From the NCBI RefSeq assembly GCF_040436345.1, contig NC_133216.1, positions 20,361,792 to 20,425,791 on the forward strand: a stretch of DNA of 64,000 nucleotides, in the 5' to 3' direction. The notes below the pieces were generated by a model. It had not been told where the DNA came from. It worked only from the letters and a program-made list of their open reading frames with translations, and made no database searches. The translations under genes were made by a program, and so were the position numbers. Source of the DNA: Pagrus major (taxonomy: Eukaryota; Chordata; Actinopteri; Spariformes; Sparidae). This document shows, one piece after another, positions 1-11,700 of this stretch. Positions within the stretch are counted from its first letter, which is position 1. Every line of letters begins with the position of its first letter.

Positions 1-329
1 AAACTGCTCCTGCATTTTTGAAGACGATGATGCAAACACTAATGCTTTGCCACGGATTGTCACTCCATTCATCAGCGATTCTCTTTGAGGATTATTGTCG
101 AGGACGCCTCAGGGGTGCGTAGCGTGCACTTGGAAGACAACACATTTGGCGAGGAGCCCCCCCCCGCTGAAAAAATAAAGATCCCAGGAGAAGAATGGCA
201 GGAAAATCAGGAAAAACAAGACTGAAGTGAGCAGTCGTCTGTGACTATTTAATGTGGGACTGTTTAGGACGGTTAAAATGCTTAAATATTAGTTACAAAA
301 ATGACAACAAGGAAGCTGAAGATGAATTT
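1..329. other. Gene-free flank below fzd9
   Basis: No open frame, RNA gene or recognisable repeat was found. This is 3' flank of the minus-strand fzd9 gene, possibly including late polyadenylation signals. Confidence 0.5.
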
Positions 330-854
330 CCACAAATTTATTATCCTCCAAAAGGCCAGAACCAGAGTTCTTAGAAAAGGCACTTAATTTCCCTTTACCT
401 TTTAATAAATGCATCTAAACAACAAATCTGATAAGAGCCGACTTTAAATTAAATATATTTACAATAAATAAAACATTTATACAGATTTATACAGATAATC
501 ATGCCACTTTCAAGGGAGGAGACTAACATTTCCCAAAAATACCTCCCAGAACAGTCTTCTTCTTCTTTTTTTTTGCATTCAAACACTGGGCATGTCTACT
601 GCACTGAACACTACTGAACAGAACTTATGGGTAACAATACTGAACACTTTCCCTTTATGCACTGAATACTGTTTATAGTTTCTCATAGTGACTCTTGTAC
701 CTGTGTGTCCCTTGGCAGCAGCAGAGCAGTAACAGTTCAATTCAACCACTCGTCTTCTTACAAAGTCTTTAGCAGCTCCTTTACTCAGGGCATATGTATG
801 TGAGTGTGTGAGTGTGTTTGGCAGTGTGTGTGTGTGTGTGTGTCATGCTCCCTC
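330..854 (-). other. Probable fzd9 3' UTR
   Basis: AT-rich sequence directly downstream of the fzd9 stop codon (855-857). It contains a (GT)10 microsatellite at 824-843. A canonical AATAAA on the minus strand, read from 337-342, would end a 3' UTR of about 0.5 kb. No coding signal was seen. The true polyadenylation site is inferred. Confidence 0.4.
824..843. repeat. (GT)10 microsatellite
   Basis: Uninterrupted GT dinucleotide tract in the probable fzd9 3' UTR, about 11 bases past the stop codon on the gene strand. Confidence 0.95.
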
Positions 855-2612
855 TCAGACATGTGTGGGGTTGTCTGAGTGCAGGTCAGTCTTGGCCATG
901 TGCAGAACCACAGCAGGAGATTTGTAGTGGCAGTGTGTGCTGCCGCAGCTCACCCCGCTGCAGGGTTTCCTGCTTCTAGTCCTGTCTGTCAGCTTCCTGC
1001 TGCACAGGCCCTGCCAGGTCTGCAGGGTCTTGGAGCTCCACACCCACACCCCGCTGGTGATGCCCACCACCAGCGACATGAAGATCTTCAGCATGAACAC
1101 GGCCACCGTGGGCACGGACGTCTGCAGCGAGCAGTCGCTGCTGAGCCCGTTGAACGAGCCGCACTTCATCTGCAGCCCCCTCAGCTTCCAGTAGTCCATG
1201 TTCAGCCTCTCGTAGAAGTAGCAGACGATGACGCAGGTGGCCGGCACCGTGTAGAGGATGGAGTAGATGCCGATTTTCACCATGAGCTTCTCCAGCTTCT
1301 CCGTGTTGGTGCCCTCCGTCTTCATCACTTTCCGGATGTGGAAGAGAGCCACGAAGCCGGTGAGGATGAAGGAGGTGCCGATGATCAGGTAGCAGGACAG
1401 GGGGATGAGGACGAAGCCTGTGAGCGCCCCAGAGTCCATGCTTCCCACATAGCACAGGCCGGTCAGCTCGTCTCCAGCCACCTTCCTCATTGTGAGGATG
1501 ATGATAGTCTTGAGAGCGGGGATGCCCCACGCAGCCATGTGGAAGTAGTTGCTGTGGGCTTCGATAGCCTCGTGGCCCCACTTCTTCCCCGCAGCCAGGA
1601 ACCAGGTGAGGGTGAGGATGACCCACCAGATGGAGGAGGCCATGCCGAAGTAGTAGAGGATGAGGAAGACGATGGTGCAGCCCGTGGACTCCAGCCCTTC
1701 CTGGATGATGTACAGCTCGCCGTCCTCCCTGTCGCAGGCGATGTTCTCGGCCCCGGCCACCGAGCGGATGATGAAGGCCACAGAGTAGACGTTGTAGCAC
1801 ATGGACAGGAAGATGATGGGCCGCTCGGGGTACTGGAAGCGGTGAGGCTCCAGGAGGAAGGTGAGGACTGTGAAGGCGGTGGAGACGAAGCACAGGATGG
1901 ACCACACCGTCATCCAAATGAAGGCAAAGTCCTTGTCCTGCCTGGACCAGAAGACGTCCACAGCGGGGGAGCAGCGGGGCGCACACGACTGGCTCTTCTC
2001 CACAAACTGGAACTTGTCTGGGTTCTCACAGGAGGCCGTGCCGCCCGGAGAGCGTCCGCTGCTGGTGCCCGGCTGCCTGGGGCGAGGGGGCACCGGAAGC
2101 ATGCCCTCGCCTTTCTTGACCTCCGTCCTGGTCTCGTTCTCGGGGGCCTCCATGCACAGAGCGTTGGGGTCGTTCCTGGTGGGCAGCTTGGAGCAGTCGA
2201 GCGAGTCGGGCCAGGTGTAGCTGAACTTCTTCATGATGGGGGCACACTTCTCCCTGGCCTGCTCGCACATGGGTCTGCAGGCCGGGATGGAGGTGGACAC
2301 TTTGTCCGTGCACATGGGGGCGTAGAGGGAGCAGAGGAAGAAGCGGAGGTGCACATCACAGCCGTAAGCCACCAGAGGGGCGAACTCGTTCAGCTTGATG
2401 GCAGCCTCCTTCTGGTCGTCGTGGTCCATGAAGTTGGGCATCCGGGTCAGGTTGTAGCCGATCCCCTCGCACATGGGGATCACGATGGGCTCGCACTTGG
2501 CTGGTCTGCCTCGTTCCAGGTCGTAGGAGCCGATCTCAAAGCTGGAGCCAGAAATCACCAGCAGACACCACAGAAAAATCACCACCTTCAGCGGGCAGCC
2601 GTCCACGCTCAT
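855..2612 (-). CDS. fzd9: Frizzled-9 Wnt receptor, single exon, intact
   Basis: The 585-aa protein is a seven-pass Frizzled receptor of the plasma membrane that binds Wnt ligands and signals through Dishevelled. A hydrophobic signal peptide covers residues 1 to about 24. The cysteine-rich Wnt-binding domain carries the ten expected cysteines at 40, 48, 85, 94, 101, 112, 116, 123, 140 and 153, with N-glycosylation sites at N54 and N159. Seven membrane segments follow from about residue 230 to 525. The cytoplasmic tail has the Dishevelled-binding KTxxxW motif (KTLQTW, 528-533) and ends in THV, a likely PDZ ligand. It matches FZD9 rather than FZD10 in segments such as FLLEPHRFQYPERP, THCHYK and VVLHM-KTD near the C terminus. 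The gene is intronless, as is usual for FZD9. Whether it is fzd9a or fzd9b cannot be told here. High GC at third codon positions leaves long open frames on the opposite strand, which are shadows. Confidence 0.97.
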   Translation of the reverse strand: MSVDGCPLKVVIFLWCLLVISGSSFEIGSYDLERGRPAKCEPIVIPMCEGIGYNLTRMPNFMDHDDQKEAAIKLNEFAPLVAYGCDVHLRFFLCSLYAPMCTDKVSTSIPACRPMCEQAREKCAPIMKKFSYTWPDSLDCSKLPTRNDPNALCMEAPENETRTEVKKGEGMLPVPPRPRQPGTSSGRSPGGTASCENPDKFQFVEKSQSCAPRCSPAVDVFWSRQDKDFAFIWMTVWSILCFVSTAFTVLTFLLEPHRFQYPERPIIFLSMCYNVYSVAFIIRSVAGAENIACDREDGELYIIQEGLESTGCTIVFLILYYFGMASSIWWVILTLTWFLAAGKKWGHEAIEAHSNYFHMAAWGIPALKTIIILTMRKVAGDELTGLCYVGSMDSGALTGFVLIPLSCYLIIGTSFILTGFVALFHIRKVMKTEGTNTEKLEKLMVKIGIYSILYTVPATCVIVCYFYERLNMDYWKLRGLQMKCGSFNGLSSDCSLQTSVPTVAVFMLKIFMSLVVGITSGVWVWSSKTLQTWQGLCSRKLTDRTRSRKPCSGVSCGSTHCHYKSPAVVLHMAKTDLHSDNPTHV

Positions 2613-3290
2613 CGTGTTAGTGAAGATCTGAGCTCTGCCTTTGACGAATAAGCATTAAAAAACAAAGTCAAAACAACGGGGGTCGGGAGACAGAGAGAGC
2701 CCCGCTATTTCCCCATGGCGAAGGCAGGTCCCAAATGATCCCTCTCCCGCTCCGTTAGAGGAGAAAAGCCCCTAAAAAACAGCCTCGCGCTGAAAGTAGC
2801 TGAGCGCTGGATTAGTCGGCGTTGAATTAAAAACGATTAATCCCACATGCAGTCGAGATAAAGGTCCGTAACTGAGACGTGACAGTCGGAAACTTCGACA
2901 AACAATGGAGGTGGGAAAAATGAGCTAAAATGAGACGCGGAGAGCCGGGTGATAATCCTCAGACCGACCGCTGGCGAGCGGATGAAAAAGCAGGTATCGT
3001 AGCGGCCGTCTGCGCTGTTTGTCCCCGGTCCAAAAGGGCTGTTTAGCCGCCTGTCGGCTCCTGCTCTGTCTCTCTCTCTCTCTCTCTCTCTCCGTCCTCC
3101 TGCCTTCAGCCTCGACACTGAAGTTTGAGAGCCGCTCAGTGGGACTCCAGTCAGGGGGAGAGAGGAGGGGAGGAGGAGGGTGGGCGCTCCGTGACGCTCA
3201 CATTTCAGCCGGCAGCAACCACACAAGGAAAATTATCAGACAGATGCTGCAGGAGGGTCAGACGCCTCCGATGTGTCCTGTAGTGTGGTA
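2613..3290 (-). promoter_or_regulatory. Putative fzd9 5' UTR and promoter region
   Basis: This is a GC- and CpG-richer block immediately upstream of the fzd9 start, in contrast to the AT-rich DNA beyond 3.3 kb. It holds a (TC)12 tract at 3069-3092, which reads GA on the gene strand, and a GA-rich stretch near 3160-3182. No TATA box at a convincing distance was seen. The call rests on position and composition only. Confidence 0.45.
3069..3092. repeat. (TC)12 microsatellite
   Basis: Pure TC tract in the fzd9 upstream region. On the gene strand it reads as GA repeat, a GAGA-factor-like promoter-proximal sequence. Confidence 0.95.
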
Positions 3291-5150
3291 ATACAACAAC
3301 ACAACAATGCAAACACTCATTTATAGGAGAAGTAATGCGTTCAGAGTTCAATTAGATGGAAGATTTATCAACAAAATGCACATTGCAGCAGTGGAGTGTA
3401 TGTTATGTTTAAGTATTATACATAAATTGCCATGAGTAGGCTCCATTTCTATTTATTTGACATTTCATACATTTTTCAAACACACATGTGAGATTATAAA
3501 CCAGTATAAAGTGGTACAGATGTGCTCCACCACAACCAAAAAGCTTTAATAATTAAATAACACTCAGATGTGTCATTTCTTTGCATAATGAATACTTTTA
3601 CTTTTGGTACATTTTGCCTGTAATAGAGATTTTTATACTAGTTTCGCCACTTTTACTCAATTAAATGATCTGAATACATCCTCCACTACTTCTCTTTTTT
3701 GCAGAATGGCCCTTTAGTTTAGTGTGTTATTACTTATTATTCACATAGGCTACATGTAAAAGTACTCCATAACAAGTAAAAGCCTTGGATTAAAAAACAG
3801 TATAAACAGGGCCGGATTAACCTTGTAGAGGGGGCTCGGGGCATAAATGAGTTGTGGGCCCTAACTTGACCCCCTTCACCTCGAGTTGCACAAGTTATAA
3901 GTTCATTAAATTCATTATTTTAAGAATCCATCAAGGATATCAAGGATAATATCAGCAAAAAATGTAAAAAACTGACATAAAAAGAGAGAAATACGTCACA
4001 AGTGTTTGTATTAGTGACTACACAGATCATTTAGTATACACCTCTACTTGTATTCAAATTTGCCTATACTTTTTAAGTATTAAAACAGGTCCTCTATCGC
4101 CTGTTTTGCCCAGATGTTCCAGGCTTGAGTAAAAGTACGGAAGTATAATCAGCAAAATACCTCAAGTATTAATTAAAAGTGCCTTTTAGATCATTATTAT
4201 TAATTATTATTAAACATTATACTTACAAGCTTATCTTATATTTGTTATATCCATTTTTAAGTTGCAAGTACTAGTTACTGTGGCTGAATGAATGCAGTGT
4301 GGCAACAGGTTTAACATCACATTGTATGGACTAAAGTACAACAGCTGGACGACTGTGCAGTCTGTCAGAGAGTCATATTAATAACCACAAAATGCATCGG
4401 AAACTATTATCGTTTATTAAGTAATTATAAAAAACTAGAAGGACGTTAAAAAGGTGAGCAAAACTTTCCCCTCCGGATCCGTAATAAGAAACCTGTCAAC
4501 ACTTTCCTCCAGTCCAGTTGTAAGAAAATGCACGCTCCTCTTGTAAAGTGATAGTCCCAGTAGTGTTGTACTGCTGCGCACTCATTATTACTCTGTCACC
4601 ATTTTCTGCTAATGTTCTCGTGCAGTATAATTTGAAACTTTATTGAGCCCTGCAGGTCAGGTCTCATCTGTAAAACAAAGCTGGGAGGGGGGCTTTCACT
4701 GCCTTGCTTGAGGACACTTCAGCAGGCGTGGGTCTCAAATCCACATGCACAGTGAATCCATAAATGGGATGATGAGAGAAAAAGACAAAACGGTGCACAG
4801 AATCAGGCACAACGTGTAAACAAATGAATGCACAGTGATTGTGCAGAGCCGAGGACTATTGTTTCCATCTAGTGGCTGAATGGGGCGAGTCTGCAGCTCC
4901 ACAGCTGTCGCACTGAGCATTTGATCTTTTCTCAAACAGGGGAGGAACTCAAGGATTTTGGCCTCTTGCCCTGCAGGACTGAACTGGTTGTCAACTGCAT
5001 ACTGTCTCTATTAGCCCCTGTGTTAAAACTCTGCTGCAGGCAGGTTTGCATTTGTTTGTTGTGAGAATGACTCGTTGTTTGTGACATTTTAGATCAATAC
5101 TAGCTGAGAAATAATCATAATGCTGGAGAAACAGAGAAATGACACATTTT
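3291..5150. repeat. AT-rich gene-free DNA with interspersed-repeat fragments
   Basis: No coding signal. Two pieces (about 3690-3790 and 4125-4330) resemble a teleost repeat recognisable by phrases such as 'gcagaatggccc' and 'agtaaaagtacggaagta'. Around 3809-3895 a stretch starting 'cagggccggattaac' resembles the end of a hAT-type transposon. All are fragments without clear boundaries, and family assignment is from memory of teleost repeats. Confidence 0.35.
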
Positions 5151-5161
5151 AAAAGGCATTT

Positions 5162-5900
5162 TTTTACACATTTTTGGGAAATATACATCAGCCTATTCAC
5201 TTTTTTTACCCCCCAAAGTGAGATAAGCAATATCACTCTCATAAGGCTGGAGGTAACAGCTATTATCTTAGCTTAGCAAAACGAAACAGCTAGCCTTGCT
5301 TTCTTTAAAATCTGCCAACCAGCACCTCTTATACTCACAAATTAACAAACTCTATGCTGTTTAATTAATCTTTTACAAAACATGTAGCGTAAAAACCTCA
5401 ATTTGTTGTTTTATTGTGGTCTATGTGCTGTTTGTGTGAATATTTCTTGGCTGTAAAACCACAAATTGTAGTCTTTAGATTTAAACTGGCAAAGACAACT
5501 TATAACCTATAAAATGACACCATCTGTGTATATATTGGTTCGCTGTAAGCCTCACATTTATTGTGCTGCGTGGTCTGGCAACGGGCTCGAGCAAAAGTGA
5601 AGGTTGAATCACGGCATGGAGGAAGGATGCGTCTGCCATTGTGCAGGAAGAGTCATTGTTTTCCCCGGTCACTATCCCCAGGTAACGGTGGAACAACTGG
5701 AATAACTGTGGAAACTGTTTCCGCTTTAGGTTTTTATGTGGATTAAACACACATGATTATTTTCTTGAGGGCGAGCAGGAGGATTCAGACTAGCTTCTCC
5801 TCCTTTTGCTAAACTAAGCTAATCTCTAGCTTCATATGTGGGAGTGGCATCAATCTTATCTGAGTCTCAGAAGGAAAGCAACTGGCAAACTATTTCTTTA
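5162..5900. mobile_element. MITE-like foldback element, copy A
   Basis: The left side reads 'tttttgggaaatatac' followed by 'cttagcttagcaaaacgaaa' and 'cagcacctcttatactcac'. The right side carries the reverse-complement relatives 'gctaaactaagctaatct', 'tagcttcatatg' and the terminal 'aactatttcttta'. This is the structure of a common teleost non-autonomous palindromic element of about 0.5-0.7 kb with ends close to TAAAGGAATAGTTCGACATTTTGG. No coding capacity. Related copies occur at 6567-6958, 6985-7297, 12258-12567, 14393-14581 and 54080-54155. Confidence 0.6.
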
Positions 5901-6059
5901 AGACGATTATATCCCACAATATTTTGATCTTCTCCAGCGAGGTGTGAAAGCACTACTGCTTAAATACTGCACTCTGTATTATCAGGCCATGAATAAACTG
6001 CTGCCTTATGAAAGGAAATCTGTCCGTATGCTCGCTAGATGACAAATTGGGCTCGATGA

Positions 6060-6540
6060 AGGCAGTGTGTGTTGTTTTATCAGATCTGGCATCAGGTAAA
6101 GAAAAAAAAAAGCCTCCAACTTCAAATTAAGCCCGATCGAGCGGGGGAGGAAATACATTCCAGGCTCCGAGATGATATCTTATTGTACGTCAGCACTGAG
6201 GCTTTTGGTGAATCAAATAGAAATGCTTTGACTGAAGCTCCATTACTACTCAGCAGCCTCTCCACTTTAACATTTTCAAGTTCACACTTCAAAGACAAGG
6301 GGTCATTGGAGAGGGCCTGGAGAGGCCTGAGTGTGCCCTTAGAAGGCTTCAGATTATTATCAGACTGATATCTTTCTCCAAGGTAAGCAGCACATATCAG
6401 GATGCATTAGTATCCAAGTCATAAAGCCTCTTATGGTGGGAGCGCTGGTGGATCAAGGTCTGACCCTTAAAGCAGTTTGAAGATAATTGATCCTCAATCC
6501 GTATCAGTGAGGGTTGAACTAAGGAGAGCAACCCCTTTCT
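6060..6540. other. Candidate conserved non-coding block
   Basis: Non-repetitive DNA of moderate GC between two foldback elements, without a coding frame. It contains homeodomain-like cores such as 'caaattaag' and 'gataattgatcc'. It looks like the kind of sequence that forms vertebrate enhancers, but this cannot be shown without an alignment. Confidence 0.2.
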
Positions 6541-6566
6541 GCTCAAAACATTTTTTGTATGTGATT

Positions 6567-6958
6567 TAAAGGAATATTTAGTCATTTTTGGCAATAATAT
6601 TTGCTTTCATGAGAAAACCACTTTGATATCTGCAGGGGTAAATTTGAAGCTACCACCAGGAGACGGTTAGCTTAGCATATAGACTAAAAACAAGGGATAA
6701 CAGCTAACCTGGCTCAGGATAGCACTTTAGTTTTTTGTGTTGTTTTTAGACAGATTTAACAAACAAGATGTAACGTAATTACTGAGTTTTAGAGGTGCTG
6801 GATTGATTACTGTCAGACAAAGCCAAGCTAGCATTTTGGCGCCAGTCGATATGCTAAGTTAAGCTAAGCTAACCAGCTGCTGAAAAATATAGTACGAGAG
6901 TGATATCTATCTTTTCATTCACTCCTATATTTCCCAAAATGGCGCACTATTTCTTTTA
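6567..6958. mobile_element. MITE-like foldback element, copy B (complete)
   Basis: Imperfect terminal inverted repeats: left end 'taaaggaatatttagtcatt', right end '...ttcccaaaatggcgcacta' running into 'tttctttta'. Inside are the family marker 'gttagcttagcat' on the left and its mirrored form 'gttaagctaagctaacc' on the right. About 390 bp, no coding capacity. It is the most complete copy in this cluster. Confidence 0.65.
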
Positions 6959-6984
6959 GAAATTTGCAAACGATGGTCCAGATA

Positions 6985-7297
6985 GCCTCTGGTTACATCT
7001 ACGGCTAACAAAACCTGCCTACCAGCAACTTTAAAGTTCAGTAACTTGCATATTTATATTTCAGAAAGTTTATATTCCAGTATTTTGCCACAAATCCCTC
7101 TTAAATTAAACAAATGTTGTTAGGCTACTTTTGGAGAGAGCTAAGCTAGCTGTTTGCCTCTTTTGAGACTTTTGAGTCACTAAGCTGAGCTAACTTGCTG
7201 CTGGTTGTAGCTTAATGTTTATCACATGGTATCGATCTTCTCCTGGCATGAAACTGAATTAGTAATTGTAGTTTCCAACATGTCAAACCATTCCTTA
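6985..7297. mobile_element. MITE-like foldback element, copy C (5' truncated)
   Basis: It begins inside the element ('ggctaacaaaacctgcctac' and 'cagcaactttaaagttca') and runs to a normal right end with 'gctgagctaacttgctgctg', 'ggtatcgatcttctc' and terminal 'caaaccattccttaa'. The left inverted repeat is missing. Confidence 0.55.
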
Positions 7298-7329
7298 AAT
7301 CCATTGTGACACAACTTTCTGGCTTGATC

Positions 7330-8120
7330 TACAATCGGGCACATTGAGTTTGGGTGGCTTCTGATTCTTAGCTGATCAGTTCAGGAGACACAAGGTCTGA
7401 CCGCACCACTGCTGTGTGTCCTGGGCTCTACAATAGGATACCATTGTGCTTTCTTTGTGTGTTTTTATTTCACCTAATTGTGTTATTTCATCTTGACCTT
7501 AAAGGAGAATGGGGAAAGAGCAGGAATACTTGCAACTGTGTATTTTGATTTGGGCAATCGCTGGCTTGCAGCTGATTTGTTTTAAGAAGGTCAATGCTAT
7601 TTACTTTACCATTCTGGTGGAGGAAATGGATATATGCTATTTATTTCTCCCCCTGCTAGCGCTCTCCCGCTCAAAATACTGCCGCATGTCAAGTCTCTGT
7701 ATGTCTTTGTAATAACCAGCCTCCACACAGAACCCCCCATCTTTTATTTCACGCATTCATCAGGCGATCCGGTGGAGTGTGGGCCTTGTAATTACTACCT
7801 CTTACTTATTGGTTATCATATATCAGGCACAAAGCTATAAACATCCCGTGGAGAACAATGGGAGAGCCTTGCCACAGCCCGGCATGACATTACTATCCTG
7901 TCTGAGACTGTTATGGGTGTAATAAGAGACACCTCACACTTAAAGCAATACATCTGGCCCAGTGTGCTGCCTTTGACAGGGAGTATAATGGCAAATTGTT
8001 GAGGCTTGGATCATGTAATTATCTCTTTGTTGGCATTGTGTAGTAATTTATGTAGTGCTAGAGGAATAAGCAGACACAGGAGACGAGTGAAACCTAGCAG
8101 CAGCAGTTGGAGTTTTCTTG
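7330..8120. promoter_or_regulatory. Candidate enhancer-like non-coding cluster
   Basis: About 0.8 kb with no repeat signature and no coding frame. Homeodomain cores GTAATTAC (7788-7795) and GTAATTAT (8015-8022) are present, followed at once by CTTTGTT (8025-8031) and CATTGTG (8034-8040), both SOX-type sites. The density of sites in a repeat-free island is suggestive. Function and conservation are inference. Confidence 0.25.
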
Positions 8121-8279
8121 TTTTCTAATCATGACTGGAGAATTATGATGTCTCTTTAAGTGACATTGTTCACTTCTTTCCAAGTCCACAATTTGAAATT
8201 GTTATTTGCTGTAATGAGAGGACAGTGTGCACAAAATGTCTCAGTTTCACTGTTATGCAATTTTATGTAGTGCTATTAA

Positions 8280-8700
8280 GTGACTGAGTGAATGGGCCTG
8301 ATTCATCACCTCAGTCCATCTGTGTTCCTCATCCTCCAGTGTTTTGAAATGAGATAATGTCCTTTACAGCCTGCGGCAGGTAGCAAAGAATGACGCTGCT
8401 GTCATATCCTCACAATGTCAGCATTACTGGAGTTAAACAAGTGGATAAAGTGGCCGTTTCGCCGTCGCAAAGTTTCCAAATGAACCTCGATCCTTTGAAA
8501 TGTTTTTGCACACAAATAACTGATAAAAGCTGTGAATATGAATGCATGCGAGCCAAATGAGCTACTAAAAATATTAACGTCTTTGGTCGTATGCCCACGC
8601 ATGGATATTATAATCACTTGATTTATGAGTGTGCTGTTGATGGTCCCACAGTGCAATACACAGCGGAAATGAACGACCAACTCACAGCTGGAAAAAAGTT
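8280..8700. other. Candidate conserved non-coding block
   Basis: Single-copy-looking sequence with no convincing protein. Short open frames on the minus strand here have no recognisable domain. It lacks the low-complexity and inverted-repeat signs of its neighbours. Confidence 0.18.
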
Positions 8701-11700
8701 AAATGAGTGTGCATGGTGGCGCAATGGTTACAACAGCTCAAAACACAGAAATTAAAGTAATAAATCTATGGAAAATATTCGTGACAGATACATTTTCAGA
8801 TTATAATAGCTGTTATCATTTGGTACAGACATTTTCGTGATAATAAAAAGTGAGTTTAGTTCAGTAGTTTCTTGTTCTTGTACCTCGAAACAGTGAATAT
8901 ACATTGTATTTTATAGTGTAAACAGATGTGTCTATATATTAGTGTACAGTCGCTGCTATTTCCGGCAGCTGTTTTGAACTTAAAATCCATCCTGCACTGT
9001 TATATTTGTACAGCTGGTCTGTGAAGTACACATAAACCAAACATTAATACTGGAAACTAGGCTACAGGTTGAATTTAGAAACTTATCTGTCTTTGCTACC
9101 AGCTGGCTACAGACAACATTTTAACAGTGCTGCCAGCTCTCTTTTAAGGACGGAGCAACTTGTTGCTAAAAGGGTTTCTAGAAACTTGCCAGATGATGGC
9201 TCATATAAATAGGATATATTTTATACAGTCCAGAGAAAGGGGGGAGTGCACAGTAGTCACAGAACTGGTAGTTGTTGTGTTTCGGTAAGCGTTGTGATGT
9301 TTAGACTTACTTTAACCTACGACAAAGTTCCCATCTTAGTTATTTTTGCATCTTTTTTTGCCATTTATAATATTATCTACCTGCAGCCAACATTTTCTAC
9401 AAGTCCAGACTCTGTCATTCACTCAAAACACAGCAATTGGCTTTTTCCACAACAGATATTTTCCAATAAGCGCTTCAATAACGAGACCTACGTCTCTGTT
9501 CTATTCATGTTTCCCACTGAGCCATGACAGTGTGACAATACCAGGATCCTGAAACTGAACGGGCTGAAGGGAATCAGCCATTATTGTTTTTTTTTATTTA
9601 CATCTCTGCTTTAGACTGTGATGTGAAAATATCTTCTGTGAAAAAGGCCTTTTGTCACCAGCTTTTCTTATAATTCACCTGACCTTCACCTGCCTGCACA
9701 CCTGTCCCTCATTCCCCTCATCAACCACCTACATTATACACCTGAAGTATACAGAACTGCCACATTATGTACTCGGTCTCATCAGTCCTGGTTTTGTCTT
9801 CCATTTCAATCTATCTTCCCTTTTGGTCTTTATTGCCTTCTGTTAACAGGTTTTTGAATCAAGACCAAGAAAACTGTTTTTTTTTTAACTTTACCTGCTC
9901 TGCCTTTGCATCCTGGTTTGGGGTTCATGGCACCAGTAAGTACACAAAAACATCAACATCAGAGAAAACTGGAAATCTAAATGAAAATAAGTTGAAAGAT
10001 TTGTCACCAGATTTTCTTTAAGGAGCAAGATTTTTAGTTAAAAACATTCAAAAAACTAACAAACATTATCAGCAGTGTGAGTAAACAACAGTGTTGACGT
10101 TATGTCAGAGACGTCTATATATTGTGTTGAGATGTCTACTGAAGTTAACATGCTAACAAGCTCTTCCCTGCCCGTCCTGTCTTGTTATACCACTTTATAC
10201 CAGAGAGAGAGATGATAGTAGTAATCTCAACACAAAAACAGGTTTTCTTTCCACAATCACCTCTGGTTTGGTCCAAATAAATCCTCAATTCACAGAGTAA
10301 GATGTGAAAATATTCCTGTTCTACACGCCGTTTTCATCCACTGCTGATTTCTGACTCTGTAAATCACCTCCATCCCCTGTTGTCAAACTGACCCCGGTCG
10401 GTCTTGGAGGCTTTGTTCAGTCCAGGTTTAGTGTTCGGCCGGTTTCACTTTCACGTCAGGCTGCCAAATCCATTTGAGTTGGGCCCTGTCGCCTGTGGTG
10501 ACTCCCGCTGTGATCCGAGGTCCTGGTCCAGACAAACCCTTGGGCCACTGGCCCCATGGCTAACTGAGCAATGAGTTAATTATCCAGTGTTAGCTAGCTA
10601 CAGCCAAGGTTAGCAAGTAAAGGGCAGCAGTTGTCCGTTACTCTGGTGATATGCTGCCCCCTGTGTTTTTGGAGCTACGAATTCTGGCCATATTCAACAA
10701 ATTACACTTTTAAGTCAAAAGTCTGAAAAATTGCTGAATTCTGGTAAAAATATGCCACCTTTTGAAAAATATGTGACTTATACACATGCTGTACATTTAA
10801 AAAGGTAAAGATTTGCATTCATCACTGCAGATAAATAAGTCTATGATAAGAGAATAATAATATTTAGTCTAGCAAAGAAGGTTAAACAGTTGGTGCACAA
10901 CAGCTGGCCTCACTCTGAACTATCCCACCCCGGGTGTGACATAAGTTCAAAATGGCTCCTGTGGGAAACAGCTCCATAGGGTTTCAGTCTGCAGCCAAAT
11001 CATCAACTCGTAAAAGCAGAGAAACACAAAAATAGAAGCACAGATGTTGACAACAGCACCAAAGTGTCCTCAGTGGGAAGAAAAAGGCAAAGTTTTGTGA
11101 TGAAGTTTTCTCACAGTGTAGGTAAAGTAACCATAATTAATATTTATCAGTACAGATTATAAATGTGTCAACCTCAGGATGTTTATCCATACTTTAGCGG
11201 GATCATGAAGTCCGGATGTCAACACTCTCTCTGGTTCTTCTGTAAATATGTAATGAATGTGAGGTGCCAACGAGAGCAAACGTTTTTTAAAGGGCTTTCT
11301 AAAACAAATGGGCTCCGTTAGTCCCTGTGAGAGGGATTTATAAAAGTATCAACAGTGTACAGTGTTTGTAGAAGAGAAAAATAAAGGAGGAGTTCAGCAA
11401 ATGTGGATTATAATCTTCTGTCCTTTAACCATGTCAACAAAATGAAATATACTTGTGATGTGTGTGTGTTTATGTATGTCATGCATGCAATGTGTGCATG
11501 TTTGCACTGGAGAGCTAATGCCGCATGACTCAATTTGCAACAGTTAAACGTCTCTGCTTTGTTTTTAAAGGCTGAAGTTTCTGGGCACACTCAGGTCCAC
11601 TCTTGGATGTCCTTGGGGAGCAATGCAGTTGAAAGCAATACTACTGCGCGGCCATACAGCCGTAGTGGAGAGAGGTGGGGGTGTTTTGAATGGCTGAGGC

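Noticed and set aside
976-1986. A 336-codon minus-strand frame inside fzd9
   Set aside because: Alternative frame of the same strand, with low-complexity His/Leu/Arg composition. The frizzled frame explains the region fully.
879-2651. A 590-codon open frame on the plus strand opposite fzd9
   Set aside because: It mirrors the fzd9 coding frame almost end to end and is rich in His, Gly, Asp and Glu as expected from antisense of a GC-rich third-position gene. It shows no domain. It is a shadow.
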